This document shows, piece by piece, positions 1-7,396 of a stretch of DNA of 8,068 bases. The stretch comes from Spirochaetales bacterium. GTDB taxonomy: Bacteria > Spirochaetota > Spirochaetia > Treponematales > UBA12059. Under the pieces are notes generated by a model, which saw only the letters and a program-made list of their open reading frames with translations, was not told the DNA's origin and made no database searches. Location of the stretch: assembly GCA_004525355.1 (NCBI GenBank), contig SPCK01000078.1, forward strand, positions 1 to 8,068, given 5' to 3'. A program made the translations under genes and the position numbers. The stretch's first letter is position 1; the number at the start of each line of letters is the position of its first letter.

Positions 1-660
1 CTCGCGGCACTGGACGCTGCCGTGGTCGCCATGGAGCGACAACATGGCGTACTGGCCGGGATCCTCCTCCGATCTGCCCTGCCGTCCATGCGACGCGACC
101 TGCAACGAGCGCTGGACGCGCTGCTTCCATTGCTGGACGGCCTGGTCCCCGTGCTCGTGGAGACCCCCGATCTTTCGACGCCGCTCGGTGACGGCGGGAC
201 CCGACTGACCGGCCGGATGGACCTGGTATGCGCCGCATCCGCCGACCACGATCGTAACGCTCCTCGCCAAGCCATCATCGTCGACTTCAAGAAAGGGCGC
301 CTACCAGGAAAGGACGAGTTGCGACCCGGCGAATCCGGGGAGCTGGGAAGGTACCAGATGCCCGCCTACGCCGCGCTCACCCTGGCCGCCGGCTACGAAC
401 CCCTGGCCGCCTATTATCTTTCTATAGAAGGAGACGCGCGAGGCAAGAGACTCCGCTGCGCCTTCGGGCCGGACAAGGACGCCGCAGTCGGCCCGGAAGG
501 CCTATCCGGGCTGCGGGATGCCCTGGAAAAAGCCTGCGCGCGAGCGGCGGTCATCCTTCGCAGGGGCGAGATATTCGTCCCGGATCCGGACGACCAGGAG
601 ACCGTATGCCAGAACTGCGGCTACAGGTCGATCTGCAGGGTCCGATATGAGGTGACGTGA
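1..660 (+). CDS. addB: AddB-type helicase-nuclease subunit, C-terminal nuclease domain (5' end outside window)
   Basis: The frame is open from the first base, so the first in-frame GTG (22) and ATG (31) are internal codons and the true start lies to the left. What remains, about 219 residues, is a PD-(D/E)XK nuclease domain of the RecB/AddB/Cas4 type. It shows a Glu before GRMDLV (Asp codon at 220), then VDFKKG (Asp codon 283, Lys codon 289), then QMPAY (Gln 355, Tyr 367). It ends with Cys-x2-Cys-x5-Cys (Cys codons 607, 616, 634). In AddB these three cysteines join one distant upstream cysteine to hold a 4Fe-4S cluster; that cysteine and the family's His motif would lie off-window. AddB pairs with AddA to resect double-strand DNA ends, cutting one strand in the cytoplasm. 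The AddA gene follows directly in the usual addB-addA order, which supports the call. A Cas4-like or other RecB-family exonuclease cannot be excluded without the N-terminus. Confidence 0.8.
   Translation, partial: LAALDAAVVAMERQHGVLAGILLRSALPSMRRDLQRALDALLPLLDGLVPVLVETPDLSTPLGDGGTRLTGRMDLVCAASADHDRNAPRQAIIVDFKKGRLPGKDELRPGESGELGRYQMPAYAALTLAAGYEPLAAYYLSIEGDARGKRLRCAFGPDKDAAVGPEGLSGLRDALEKACARAAVILRRGEIFVPDPDDQETVCQNCGYRSICRVRYEVT
649..655 (+). promoter_or_regulatory. Ribosome binding site that decides the addA start
   Basis: GAGGTGA lies inside the last codons of the upstream nuclease gene. It is 7 bases before the ATG at 663 but only 1 base before the in-frame GTG at 657. Normal spacing favours 663, giving 1170 residues. 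The upstream stop (658-660) and this start are 2 bases apart, so terminating ribosomes could re-initiate. Confidence 0.6.
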
Positions 661-662
661 TC

Positions 663-3600
663 ATGTCGCATTGGACCGAACTTCTGGGCGCCCTGGATCC
701 CGACCGGCAGCTACCAGCCGTACGCGAGACGCGCAACGCAGTGGTGGCCGCCGGCGCTGGCTCAGGCAAGACGCGGGTACTCTCCGTACGCTACCTGGCC
801 CTCGTCAAGGAACGGGGTATTGCTCCCGAACGCATCCTCTGCCTGACCTTTACCAACAAGGCCGCCGCCGAGATGCGGGAACGCATACGAGGCATGCTCG
901 CCGAATGCGCCGGGGACGATCCAGATTTCGCAAGAGCACTCGAAGCCTTTCCCGCCTCGCGCGTATCCACCATGGATTCCTTCTGTTCGGAGATAGCACG
1001 CAACGGCTCCGCGCGCTGGGGCGTGCCGCCGGACTTTTCCATCGACGAGGATTCCGCGCGCGATGCCACCAAAATCTTCGCAACGGACTACCTGCTGGCC
1101 CGCGTCGCCAAGTCGCCTATCAGGGACTTCATCGCCGTGACTGGATTCGAGAGGGCACTGGACGCTCTCTGTTCGCTCGCCGCCGGCCGCGGTGGCTTGC
1201 TCGGCGCCCTGGACGAGAGCTTCGACCCGGCCGATCAGAACCGGATCGTCAGCGCCGCGATAGTATCCATGCACGAAGCCATCAGAGCCGCCCTGGCCGC
1301 AGGCGTCGACCTGGACACCGGAGGAACAGCCGGCGCCGTTGCCTGGGTCGAGGCAGCTACCGCCTTTCCCGCGAACCCGCCGGATACCCATGACCATGCG
1401 GCACTCAAGTCCGCGGCGGAACGATACCGGTCGCTCAAGGCCATGCGCCAGGCCACGGGCAAGAGCCAGGCTGCCCTGTACTACCATGATGAGGCTAAAA
1501 ACCTGCGCTCGAGGCTGGAGGCAGCCGCCTTCGCGTGCGACGTTCTGCTCGATGATCGTCGAGGACCGGCCCTGGACTTCCTGAAGGATTTTCTTGAGGG
1601 CGCGGCGGCTGAGCGCTCCGCCTCGGGTGTGCTCGGTTTCGCGGATGTGGCCGCCATGGCCAGGGATACCCTGATCCTGGATCGCGACCTGCGAAACTGG
1701 TACAAGCGTCGCTTCGACGCCATCATGATTGATGAATTTCAGGACGACAACTCCCTTCAGAAGGATCTGCTGTACCTCCTGGCCGAGAGGCTCGACAATA
1801 CGGTGGACGGCATACCTGCCGCTGATGACCTTCGGCAGGGCGTATTGTTCTTCGTTGGCGACGAGAAGCAGAGCATCTACGCGTTCCGGCAGGCCGACGT
1901 CACCGTTTTCCGGGGCTTGGCCGCCGAGCTGGAACGCTCTCCGGGCGGCCTCGGGCGCCACGAACTCACGGTCAACTACCGCTCGGAGCCCGGGCTTATC
2001 ACCTTTTTCAACGCGACCTTCTCCAGCATCCTCCCTCCCCCGGACGCGGACTGGGCTCGCGAATACGAGGCCCGCTTCGTGCCGCTCGAGCCGGGCCCGG
2101 TTACCGAAGGCCTGCAACCCGTTGTTCGATATCTCGAGACAGACCGGCCTGAAGACGACAACCAAATGAAAGCCGAAGAAACGCAGGCCCATACCATTGC
2201 CCAATTGATTCGAGATCTTGTCGACAATGGCGTTCCCGTGACCTGCAAGGGGCGTGGGGGCCGCAAGGAAGCCAGCCTTTGCCGCTATGAGGACATCGCG
2301 ATCCTGTTCAGATCGACGGCATCCCAGAACGTCGCGGAACGACACCTGCGCCTGGCCGGTGTCCCGTATACGGCAACCTCGACCGCCGGCCTCTATGTCG
2401 AATCGATCCTGGGCGATCTGTATGCGGCGCTCCGCCTGACAGCCTACCCGGATGACCGCCACGCCTACGCCACGCTGCTCCGGGGTCCATTCGCGCGCCT
2501 GTCCGACGATTCGATAGCCCGGCTGCTTCTGTCCGGTGATGAAAAACCCTTTTGCGTCGATGCCGACGATCTGCCGGTAGCCGACAGGCCGCGTTACCTG
2601 GCCGCCCGCGATACGTGGGCCGGACTCGGAGCACGCGCCGATCGAGAACCCCTTCGACGGCTCGTCGCCTGGCTCTGGTACGATCGGGGCCTCCGCTGGA
2701 ACGTACTCAAGGATCCGGCCAACGCCGCCTACCTGGAGCATTTCGACTATGCATGGGCCCTCGCACAGGCGGCAGACGCCCGCGGCGAGAGGCTTTCGGA
2801 CTTCGTCTCAGGCTTGGAAGAATATATCGGTCGGGTGGAAAAGCTGGACAAGCTGAGCGTCCCGCGCGAAAGCGCCCGTGGCGTCTCTGTCATGACCGTA
2901 CACGCCAGCAAGGGACTGGAATTCCCTGTGGTCATTCTGCCTTCAGTCGAAAACGTCGGTAGGAATGATGGTAGTTCTCCCATTCGCCGAAATCGGCGCT
3001 TTGGATTCTCGCTGCGCCTGCCGGACGCATCGGGCGATCCGGTCGACGCTTTGGCCGCTTTGGACAAGGCTCTGGATGCCATGGCCCGGGACGACGGTGA
3101 CAGGATCATGGACGAGGGCCTGGCCGAGACATCTCGACTTTTCTACGTGGCCTGCACGAGGGCCATCAACCGGCTGTACCTCCTGGGAAAGGCGCCAAGT
3201 GCATCCGACGATCAGGGTAAAAGCTTCCGGGGTCTGCTCAGGCGCTCATGGCCATGGATCGGCCCCGCCAATGCCAAGGATGTTGACTCGGCGCCGCGGC
3301 AACCTGTAGATGAAACAACCTTGCTCACTACCGAATCGATTCCCTGCCTGACGCTCGCCGACTACCACGGTACGGTTTCCCGTTCCGGCTCCGAAGGGGC
3401 GTCGTTGGCTGCCCTCATTGCCTCGCTGGACGCTCCCTTGCCACCTTCCAGGCGCGCTCGCTTCTCCGTTACCGGCATAGCGGCGAAAATAGAGGCCAAC
3501 CGCGCTCCCGAACGATTGGCGGAAGGGTCGGATGGCGCAGGCGACCCGCGAGAGACAAGGATGGATACGGCGGACTCTATCTTCCTTGACGAGGAGTTCA

Positions 3601-4175
3601 ATGAGGCTGACTTCGGTACCCTCTGCCATGAATCGGTCGAATCCGCGTTGGTCGCGCCGCGTGAGCCGTTCCGCGCCTCGACGGGCCTTGACCGCAAACT
3701 GTCGCGGATGTCTACCGACAGGAGGGATCAGCTCCTGACCGAGGCACACAGGCTTGCCGAGGGCTTCTCGCACTCGGGCATTGCGGATGAAGCCCGAAGG
3801 GCGAAAATCGCCTCTACTACAATAGCGGATTCCGGCACGCTTACCGATCTCCCGGCCATATTCCGTACGGAATACCCGTTCGTTTACCGCGCCGCCTCAA
3901 GCCGGGGGCCGGTCTACCTGAGCGGCGCGATGGACTTGGTCTACGGCGATGCCTCAGGCGTTACGGTCATCGATTTCAAGACCGACCGCCATGAAGAACC
4001 GGCCGCGCACGAGTTCCAGCTTGCCGTGTACCGCAAGGCGGCCTCCGATCTGTTCGTTCGTCCCGCCAAGGCCATCATCTATTACCTGCGAAGCGGTCAT
4101 TCAGCAGAGATCACTGCTGACCCCGATGACTTTAACCTGGATGGCGCCCTGCCTATAACCGAGGAGCCCGCATGA
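663..4175 (+). CDS. addA: AddA-type ATP-dependent DNA helicase-nuclease
   Basis: A 1170-residue superfamily 1 (UvrD/Rep) helicase fused to a C-terminal PD-(D/E)XK nuclease, close to the usual AddA length. All helicase motifs are visible: a Q-motif Gln near residue 16, Walker A GAGSGKT (31-37), LTFTNKAAAEM (Ia, 61-71), Walker B IMIDEFQD (354-361), VGDEKQSIYAFR (III, 398-409), LTVNYRS (IV, 435-441), VMTVHASKGLEFP (V, 743-755) and FYVACTRA (VI, 827-834). The nuclease shows GTLCHE (His 989), RTEYPF (Glu 1070), GAMDLV (Asp 1091), VIDFKTD (Asp 1104, Lys 1106) and QLAVY (Gln 1119, Tyr 1123), so both activities look intact. With AddB it should unwind and degrade DNA ends until a recombination hotspot is met, then hand a 3' strand to RecA. 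That role comes from the family; the hotspot sequence cannot be read here. The stop overlaps the next start (ATGA, 4172-4175). RecB is the main alternative, but the adjacent AddB-like nuclease favours AddA. Confidence 0.9.
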   Translation: MSHWTELLGALDPDRQLPAVRETRNAVVAAGAGSGKTRVLSVRYLALVKERGIAPERILCLTFTNKAAAEMRERIRGMLAECAGDDPDFARALEAFPASRVSTMDSFCSEIARNGSARWGVPPDFSIDEDSARDATKIFATDYLLARVAKSPIRDFIAVTGFERALDALCSLAAGRGGLLGALDESFDPADQNRIVSAAIVSMHEAIRAALAAGVDLDTGGTAGAVAWVEAATAFPANPPDTHDHAALKSAAERYRSLKAMRQATGKSQAALYYHDEAKNLRSRLEAAAFACDVLLDDRRGPALDFLKDFLEGAAAERSASGVLGFADVAAMARDTLILDRDLRNWYKRRFDAIMIDEFQDDNSLQKDLLYLLAERLDNTVDGIPAADDLRQGVLFFVGDEKQSIYAFRQADVTVFRGLAAELERSPGGLGRHELTVNYRSEPGLITFFNATFSSILPPPDADWAREYEARFVPLEPGPVTEGLQPVVRYLETDRPEDDNQMKAEETQAHTIAQLIRDLVDNGVPVTCKGRGGRKEASLCRYEDIAILFRSTASQNVAERHLRLAGVPYTATSTAGLYVESILGDLYAALRLTAYPDDRHAYATLLRGPFARLSDDSIARLLLSGDEKPFCVDADDLPVADRPRYLAARDTWAGLGARADREPLRRLVAWLWYDRGLRWNVLKDPANAAYLEHFDYAWALAQAADARGERLSDFVSGLEEYIGRVEKLDKLSVPRESARGVSVMTVHASKGLEFPVVILPSVENVGRNDGSSPIRRNRRFGFSLRLPDASGDPVDALAALDKALDAMARDDGDRIMDEGLAETSRLFYVACTRAINRLYLLGKAPSASDDQGKSFRGLLRRSWPWIGPANAKDVDSAPRQPVDETTLLTTESIPCLTLADYHGTVSRSGSEGASLAALIASLDAPLPPSRRARFSVTGIAAKIEANRAPERLAEGSDGAGDPRETRMDTADSIFLDEEFNEADFGTLCHESVESALVAPREPFRASTGLDRKLSRMSTDRRDQLLTEAHRLAEGFSHSGIADEARRAKIASTTIADSGTLTDLPAIFRTEYPFVYRAASSRGPVYLSGAMDLVYGDASGVTVIDFKTDRHEEPAAHEFQLAVYRKAASDLFVRPAKAIIYYLRSGHSAEITADPDDFNLDGALPITEEPA
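4161..4166 (+). promoter_or_regulatory. Ribosome binding site for first chromate-transporter gene
   Basis: GAGGAG is 5 bases before the ATG at 4172 and lies within the final codons of addA, as expected for translational coupling. Confidence 0.6.
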
Positions 4176-4753
4176 AGACCGACGCCGGACACACGCATGG
4201 AACGGCAGGCGCCACGTCAGAGCCACCGAGCTTCCTGTCCATCTTCTCACTGTTCTTCGGCATATCGGCTGTTACCATCGGCGGCGGCTACGTTATGGTG
4301 CCGGTCATCCAAAGAGCCGTGGAACGCAAGGGCTGGCTGCCAGAGGCTGAATTCTACGACATCTTCGCCGCTGCCCAGAGCGTTCCCGGACCTCTGGCCC
4401 TGAATTCCGCCGTACTGGTTGGCGGCAAGGTTGCTGGCGCACGGGGTTTCGCCGCCGCGGCCATCGGCATTCTCCTACCTCCCTTCTTCGCGATACTGTT
4501 GGTAGCCTCGTTCCTCGGAGCCGCCGACGAGCATCCGGTTGTCCGCGGTTTCCTTGACGGAGCGTTCGCGGTGGTTCCGGGCCTCGTGGCGGCCTTGGCG
4601 TTCAGGATGATTCGCAAGCGCTCATGGACGGTCATGCGCGGTATCCTGTCGGTCGCCGGAGCATTGGCCCTCGTCTTGGCGGGAACCTGGGCGGTTCCGG
4701 TATTCTTCGGTATCGTGGTTGTCGCCCGTCTCACCGAAAGGAAGGAGCAATGA
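4172..4753 (+). CDS. Chromate transporter family protein, first half-size subunit
   Basis: A 193-residue membrane protein of the CHR (ChrA) family, in the size class of single-domain members. After a polar N-terminal tail of about 20 residues, hydrophobic stretches lie near residues 21-47, 78-89, 92-115, 130-146, 156-172 and 174-187. Family signatures are the GGGYVMVPVIQ segment (37-47), the GWLPEAEF segment (54-61) and AQSVPGPLALN (68-78, PGP at 72-74). Short CHR proteins commonly occur as adjacent pairs whose halves are thought to have opposite membrane topology and to act together. The next gene is the partner. The family is named for chromate efflux, probably by proton antiport, but many members have never been tested, so the substrate here is open. 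The start ATG shares an ATGA overlap with the addA stop and has a good ribosome binding site. Confidence 0.88.
   Translation: MKTDAGHTHGTAGATSEPPSFLSIFSLFFGISAVTIGGGYVMVPVIQRAVERKGWLPEAEFYDIFAAAQSVPGPLALNSAVLVGGKVAGARGFAAAAIGILLPPFFAILLVASFLGAADEHPVVRGFLDGAFAVVPGLVAALAFRMIRKRSWTVMRGILSVAGALALVLAGTWAVPVFFGIVVVARLTERKEQ
4737..4747 (+). promoter_or_regulatory. Ribosome binding site that decides the second chromate-transporter start
   Basis: AAAGGAAGGAG precedes the ATG at 4750. The AAAGG part has 8-base spacing and the GGAG part only 2. The reading frame stays open upstream to an ATG at 4624, but residues encoded before 4750 are polar, overlap the previous gene and do not resemble the family. 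The start is therefore 4750. Confidence 0.6.
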
Positions 4754-5265
4754 TCGAGCTGGTCCTCACCTTCCTGAAGATAGGCGCGGCCGCGTTTGGC
4801 GGCGGATGGACCATCGTTGGCATCATCCGCGCCGATGTCGTTGGAAGGGGCTGGCTGAGTCCGGAAGCTTTCACCGACCTGATCGCGATAGCGCAGGTTA
4901 CTCCGGGACCGGTCGCGATGAATACGGCAACCCTTGTGGGCTTCCGGCTCTTCGGGTTCTGGGGTGCACTTGCCGCCACGCTGTCTGTGGTGGCGGCGCC
5001 CATGACTCTGGCCTTTATCGTCTGCGTACTGGCGCGCAAGTCAATCGCCACGGGAAGCAAGCTGACGGAAGCACTCAAGACCGGCACCGTCGGGCTTCTG
5101 GCCATGACCCTATGGAGTTTTGCACCGCAGGTAGCCTCGTCCTGGACCACGGCAGCGTTATCCATGCTTGCCTTTGGAGTCTCCGCCTTTACAAAGATCA
5201 ATCCGCTATGGATAATCCTCGGTTCCGGGGCTGCAGGTGCCATAACACGGATATTTCTCTCGTAA
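4750..5265 (+). CDS. Chromate transporter family protein, second half-size subunit
   Basis: A 171-residue membrane protein of the CHR (ChrA) family, homologous to the gene before it. The matching landmarks are AAFGGGWTIVGIIR (14-27), GWLSPEAF (34-41) and AQVTPGPVAMNTATLVG (48-64, PGP at 52-54), each aligning with its counterpart in the first subunit. Hydrophobic segments fall near residues 3-26, 58-66, 69-95, 112-122, 134-146 and 152-170. Unlike its partner it has almost no N-terminal tail, so the first membrane segment begins at once. The start overlaps the previous stop as ATGA (4750-4753), which would help make the two halves in equal amounts. The two likely form one transporter unit in the cytoplasmic membrane; chromate as substrate is inferred from the family name only. 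Confidence 0.88.
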   Translation: MIELVLTFLKIGAAAFGGGWTIVGIIRADVVGRGWLSPEAFTDLIAIAQVTPGPVAMNTATLVGFRLFGFWGALAATLSVVAAPMTLAFIVCVLARKSIATGSKLTEALKTGTVGLLAMTLWSFAPQVASSWTTAALSMLAFGVSAFTKINPLWIILGSGAAGAITRIFLS

Positions 5266-5270
5266 GGCAC

Positions 5271-5298
5271 TCGATATCCCGGTCAAATAGTTTATACT
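5271..5298 (+). promoter_or_regulatory. Candidate sigma70-type promoter for the cyclic-di-GMP regulator
   Basis: TATACT (5293-5298) matches five of six bases of a -10 box. TCGATA (5271-5276) matches four of six of a -35 box, with a 16-base spacer. The short AT-richer stretch stands out from GC-rich surroundings and sits in the only real intergenic gap on the plus strand, so the downstream gene may be transcribed separately from the addBA-chr operon. The start of transcription would fall near 5305. No terminator is visible between the two units, so read-through is possible. Confidence 0.4.
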
Positions 5299-5322
5299 GT
5301 TTTCACATAAGAGTGGATATCC
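5273..5322. repeat. Paired GATATCC copies flanking the candidate promoter
   Basis: GATATCC occurs at 5273-5279 and again at 5316-5322. The second copy is part of the 8-base palindrome GGATATCC (5315-5322). The copies are 43 bases apart, roughly four helical turns, and lie on either side of the candidate -10 box. This could be an operator pair, but with such short arms chance is a fair explanation. Confidence 0.25.
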
Positions 5323-5329
5323 TGAATTT

Positions 5330-5333
5330 GGAG
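5330..5333 (+). promoter_or_regulatory. Ribosome binding site that decides the regulator start
   Basis: GGAG is 8 bases before the ATG at 5342. The in-frame TTG immediately before it (5339) is possible but less likely. Confidence 0.5.
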
Positions 5334-5341
5334 CCTTCTTG

Positions 5342-7396
5342 ATGAACAATGAACGGATCCTGATCGTAGAAGACGAAAAAATAATCGCGATTGACCTCCA
5401 ACGACGGCTGGAACGCTTCGGCTATTCCGTTGTCGGTATGGCCAACGATGGTGAGACCTCCATATCCATGGCTCTCGAGCTTCTGCCAGACATTATCCTG
5501 ATGGACATCATGCTCGGTGGCAATATGGACGGCATCGAGGCAGCCCTGGCCATCAAGGCATCGCGCGACATTCCCTTTATATTCCTGACAGCATTTACCG
5601 ATGAACGGACACTGGAACGCGCGAAAGAAGCCGAGCCTTTCGGATATATCCTCAAACCATTCAAGGAACGTGAACTCTATACGACCATCGACATCGCCTT
5701 GTACAAGCACTCAATGGAAGGCAAACTGACCCGCCAGGAGCGCCTGTTCAGCGCAATACTCCATTCGATCAACGACGGTATCATCGCCACAGACATGGAC
5801 CTGAAGATACAGTTCATGAATCCCGTCGCCGAGGAAATTTCCGGATTCCGGGAAGGCGCGGCCCGCGGCAAGAATATCTCGCAGTTCCTCACCCTCACCG
5901 ACGTAAAAACCCAGAAGGATCTCCTGGCGGCTGCGGCCCAAGTCACCGACCAGGCCCTGTTCTTCAACGAGGTGCCCGTTCGCAACGCACTCGGCCAGAG
6001 CCTCATGGTAGACGGGTCCATAACGCGCATTCACGAGAGCGACAACGCCACAGAAGGCTTCGTCATCACCATGCGGGACATAACCGAACTAAAGCGGCTA
6101 TCAGATACGCTCAACTATCAGGCGAGCCACGACAACCTGACCGGCCTGTCCAACCGCGAGGAGTTCAGCTACAAACTCGGCGAGATCATCAAGAACGTCA
6201 AGCTCACCAACGGATCGCATGCCTTGATTGTAATGGACGTTGACCGGTTCAAGGCGGTCAACGATACGTGCGGCGCGATGGCCGGTGACGAGCTTCTACG
6301 ACTGGTAGCCAGCCACATACAGACGAACATACAGCGTCAGGATATCTCCGCGCGCATCGGCGGGGACGAGTTTGCCGTCATCCTGATGAACTGCGACTCG
6401 ACCGACAGCTCCAACGTCGCCACCCGCCTGCAAACCGCTATCCAACAGCAACGTTTCATCTGGCAAAACCTGGCGTTTCCCGTCTCGTTGAGCATCGGGA
6501 TCGTACCTATCGACCGTGAAGTGGGCGACATACACGCTGTGCTCGCGGCCGCCGATGACGCCTGCCATCTCTCCAAGGAAGAAGGCGGCAGCAAGACCAC
6601 GGTTTTCCATCCCCAGGATTCAAAATTCAGGCAGCGCCGCGGCGACATGGAATGGATAGGAAAGATAAACCGCGCCATCGAGGAAAACCGCTTCATTCTC
6701 TACCAGCAGCCGATCGTACCCCTGGACAGCAGCGGCAAGGTCAAGCCCAAGCTGGAAGTACTCCTTAGGCTCGTAAACGAGGACGGCACCATCGCGCGCC
6801 CGAACGACTTCATTCCCGCTGCGGAACGTTACAACCTGATGCCGCAGATCGATCGCTGGGTTGTAGAGAACTCGATGCGGGCGTACCGCATCCTGCAGGA
6901 GCAGAAATCCAACCTGGTCGACTCGATTTTCTCCATCAACCTGTCCGGCCCCTCGCTCCTGGATAACGATCTCGTTGACATGATCCTGCTTTTTCTCAGG
7001 AAATACGCCCTGTCAGCGGAGGATTTCTGTTTCGAGATTACCGAAACGGCGGCCATCCAGAACCTGTCATACGCCACCCGCTTCATCAACCGGCTCAAGG
7101 GCGAAGGTTTTACCTTCGCGTTGGACGACTTCGGAGTTGGCTTCTCGTCTTTCGGCTACCTTCGCACCCTACCCGTCGACTACGTCAAGATCGACGGATC
7201 CTTCGTGCAGAATGTTGATGAAAGTCTGGTCAGCTATACCATGGTTGATTCGATCAATTCGATCAGCCACGTGATGGGCCTCAAGACCATAGCCGAATTC
7301 GTCAAGAACGAAGCGATCATGAACAAGATCGTTGATCTGGGTGTCGACTACGGCCAGGGTTATCACTTTGCCGAGCCCAAGCCGCTGTTCGGATAG
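5342..7396 (+). CDS. Response regulator with receiver, PAS, GGDEF and EAL domains (cyclic-di-GMP turnover)
   Basis: A 684-residue soluble protein with no signal peptide or membrane segment. Residues 4-125 are a receiver domain: acidic pair Glu10/Asp11, phospho-acceptor Asp55, Thr83 and Lys105 are all present, so it should accept phosphate from a histidine kinase. Residues 131-255 resemble a PAS sensor domain ending in the usual MRDITELK linker. Residues 256-423 are a GGDEF diguanylate cyclase domain with an intact GGDEF (340-344) and MDVDRFKAVND; the upstream inhibitory RxxD is not in register (QRQD, 331-334). Residues 436-684 are an EAL phosphodiesterase domain with EVL in place of EAL (472-474), plus Asn533, Glu565, Asp595-Asp596 (DDFGVGFSS), Lys616, Glu652 and Gln672, so the catalytic set looks complete. 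It probably tunes cyclic-di-GMP in the cytoplasm in response to phosphorylation. The net direction, synthesis or breakdown, cannot be told from sequence. No kinase gene is adjacent. The 3' end overlaps the convergent gene. Confidence 0.93.
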   Translation: MNNERILIVEDEKIIAIDLQRRLERFGYSVVGMANDGETSISMALELLPDIILMDIMLGGNMDGIEAALAIKASRDIPFIFLTAFTDERTLERAKEAEPFGYILKPFKERELYTTIDIALYKHSMEGKLTRQERLFSAILHSINDGIIATDMDLKIQFMNPVAEEISGFREGAARGKNISQFLTLTDVKTQKDLLAAAAQVTDQALFFNEVPVRNALGQSLMVDGSITRIHESDNATEGFVITMRDITELKRLSDTLNYQASHDNLTGLSNREEFSYKLGEIIKNVKLTNGSHALIVMDVDRFKAVNDTCGAMAGDELLRLVASHIQTNIQRQDISARIGGDEFAVILMNCDSTDSSNVATRLQTAIQQQRFIWQNLAFPVSLSIGIVPIDREVGDIHAVLAAADDACHLSKEEGGSKTTVFHPQDSKFRQRRGDMEWIGKINRAIEENRFILYQQPIVPLDSSGKVKPKLEVLLRLVNEDGTIARPNDFIPAAERYNLMPQIDRWVVENSMRAYRILQEQKSNLVDSIFSINLSGPSLLDNDLVDMILLFLRKYALSAEDFCFEITETAAIQNLSYATRFINRLKGEGFTFALDDFGVGFSSFGYLRTLPVDYVKIDGSFVQNVDESLVSYTMVDSINSISHVMGLKTIAEFVKNEAIMNKIVDLGVDYGQGYHFAEPKPLFG

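Noticed and set aside
657..662. GTG at 657 as addA start
   Set aside because: The GAGGTGA ribosome binding site would be only 1 base away; the ATG at 663 has normal spacing.
762..2741. A 659-codon open frame on the minus strand opposite addA
   Set aside because: Its codons are in exact register with addA codons, so it stays open simply because addA uses no TTA, CTA or TCA codons there; it ends at the TCA of the Walker A motif. The translation shows no recognisable domain, while the plus-strand frame has every helicase motif.
2552..2962. Arg-rich 136-codon plus-strand frame inside addA
   Set aside because: The arginine- and proline-rich composition is typical of an off-frame reading of a GC-rich gene; addA motif V and its flanks are clearly encoded in the other frame.
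4624..4749. N-terminal extension of the second chromate transporter
   Set aside because: It lies wholly within the first transporter gene, is polar and glycine/arginine-rich, and is out of keeping with family length.
4172..5265. One full-length ChrA split by a frameshift
   Set aside because: Each half has its own ribosome binding site and start, and ATGA overlaps with intact family motifs match the known paired short-chain arrangement.
5265..5285. Sigma54-like promoter starting at GGCAC
   Set aside because: The GGCAC half is present but no TGC element follows at the required distance.
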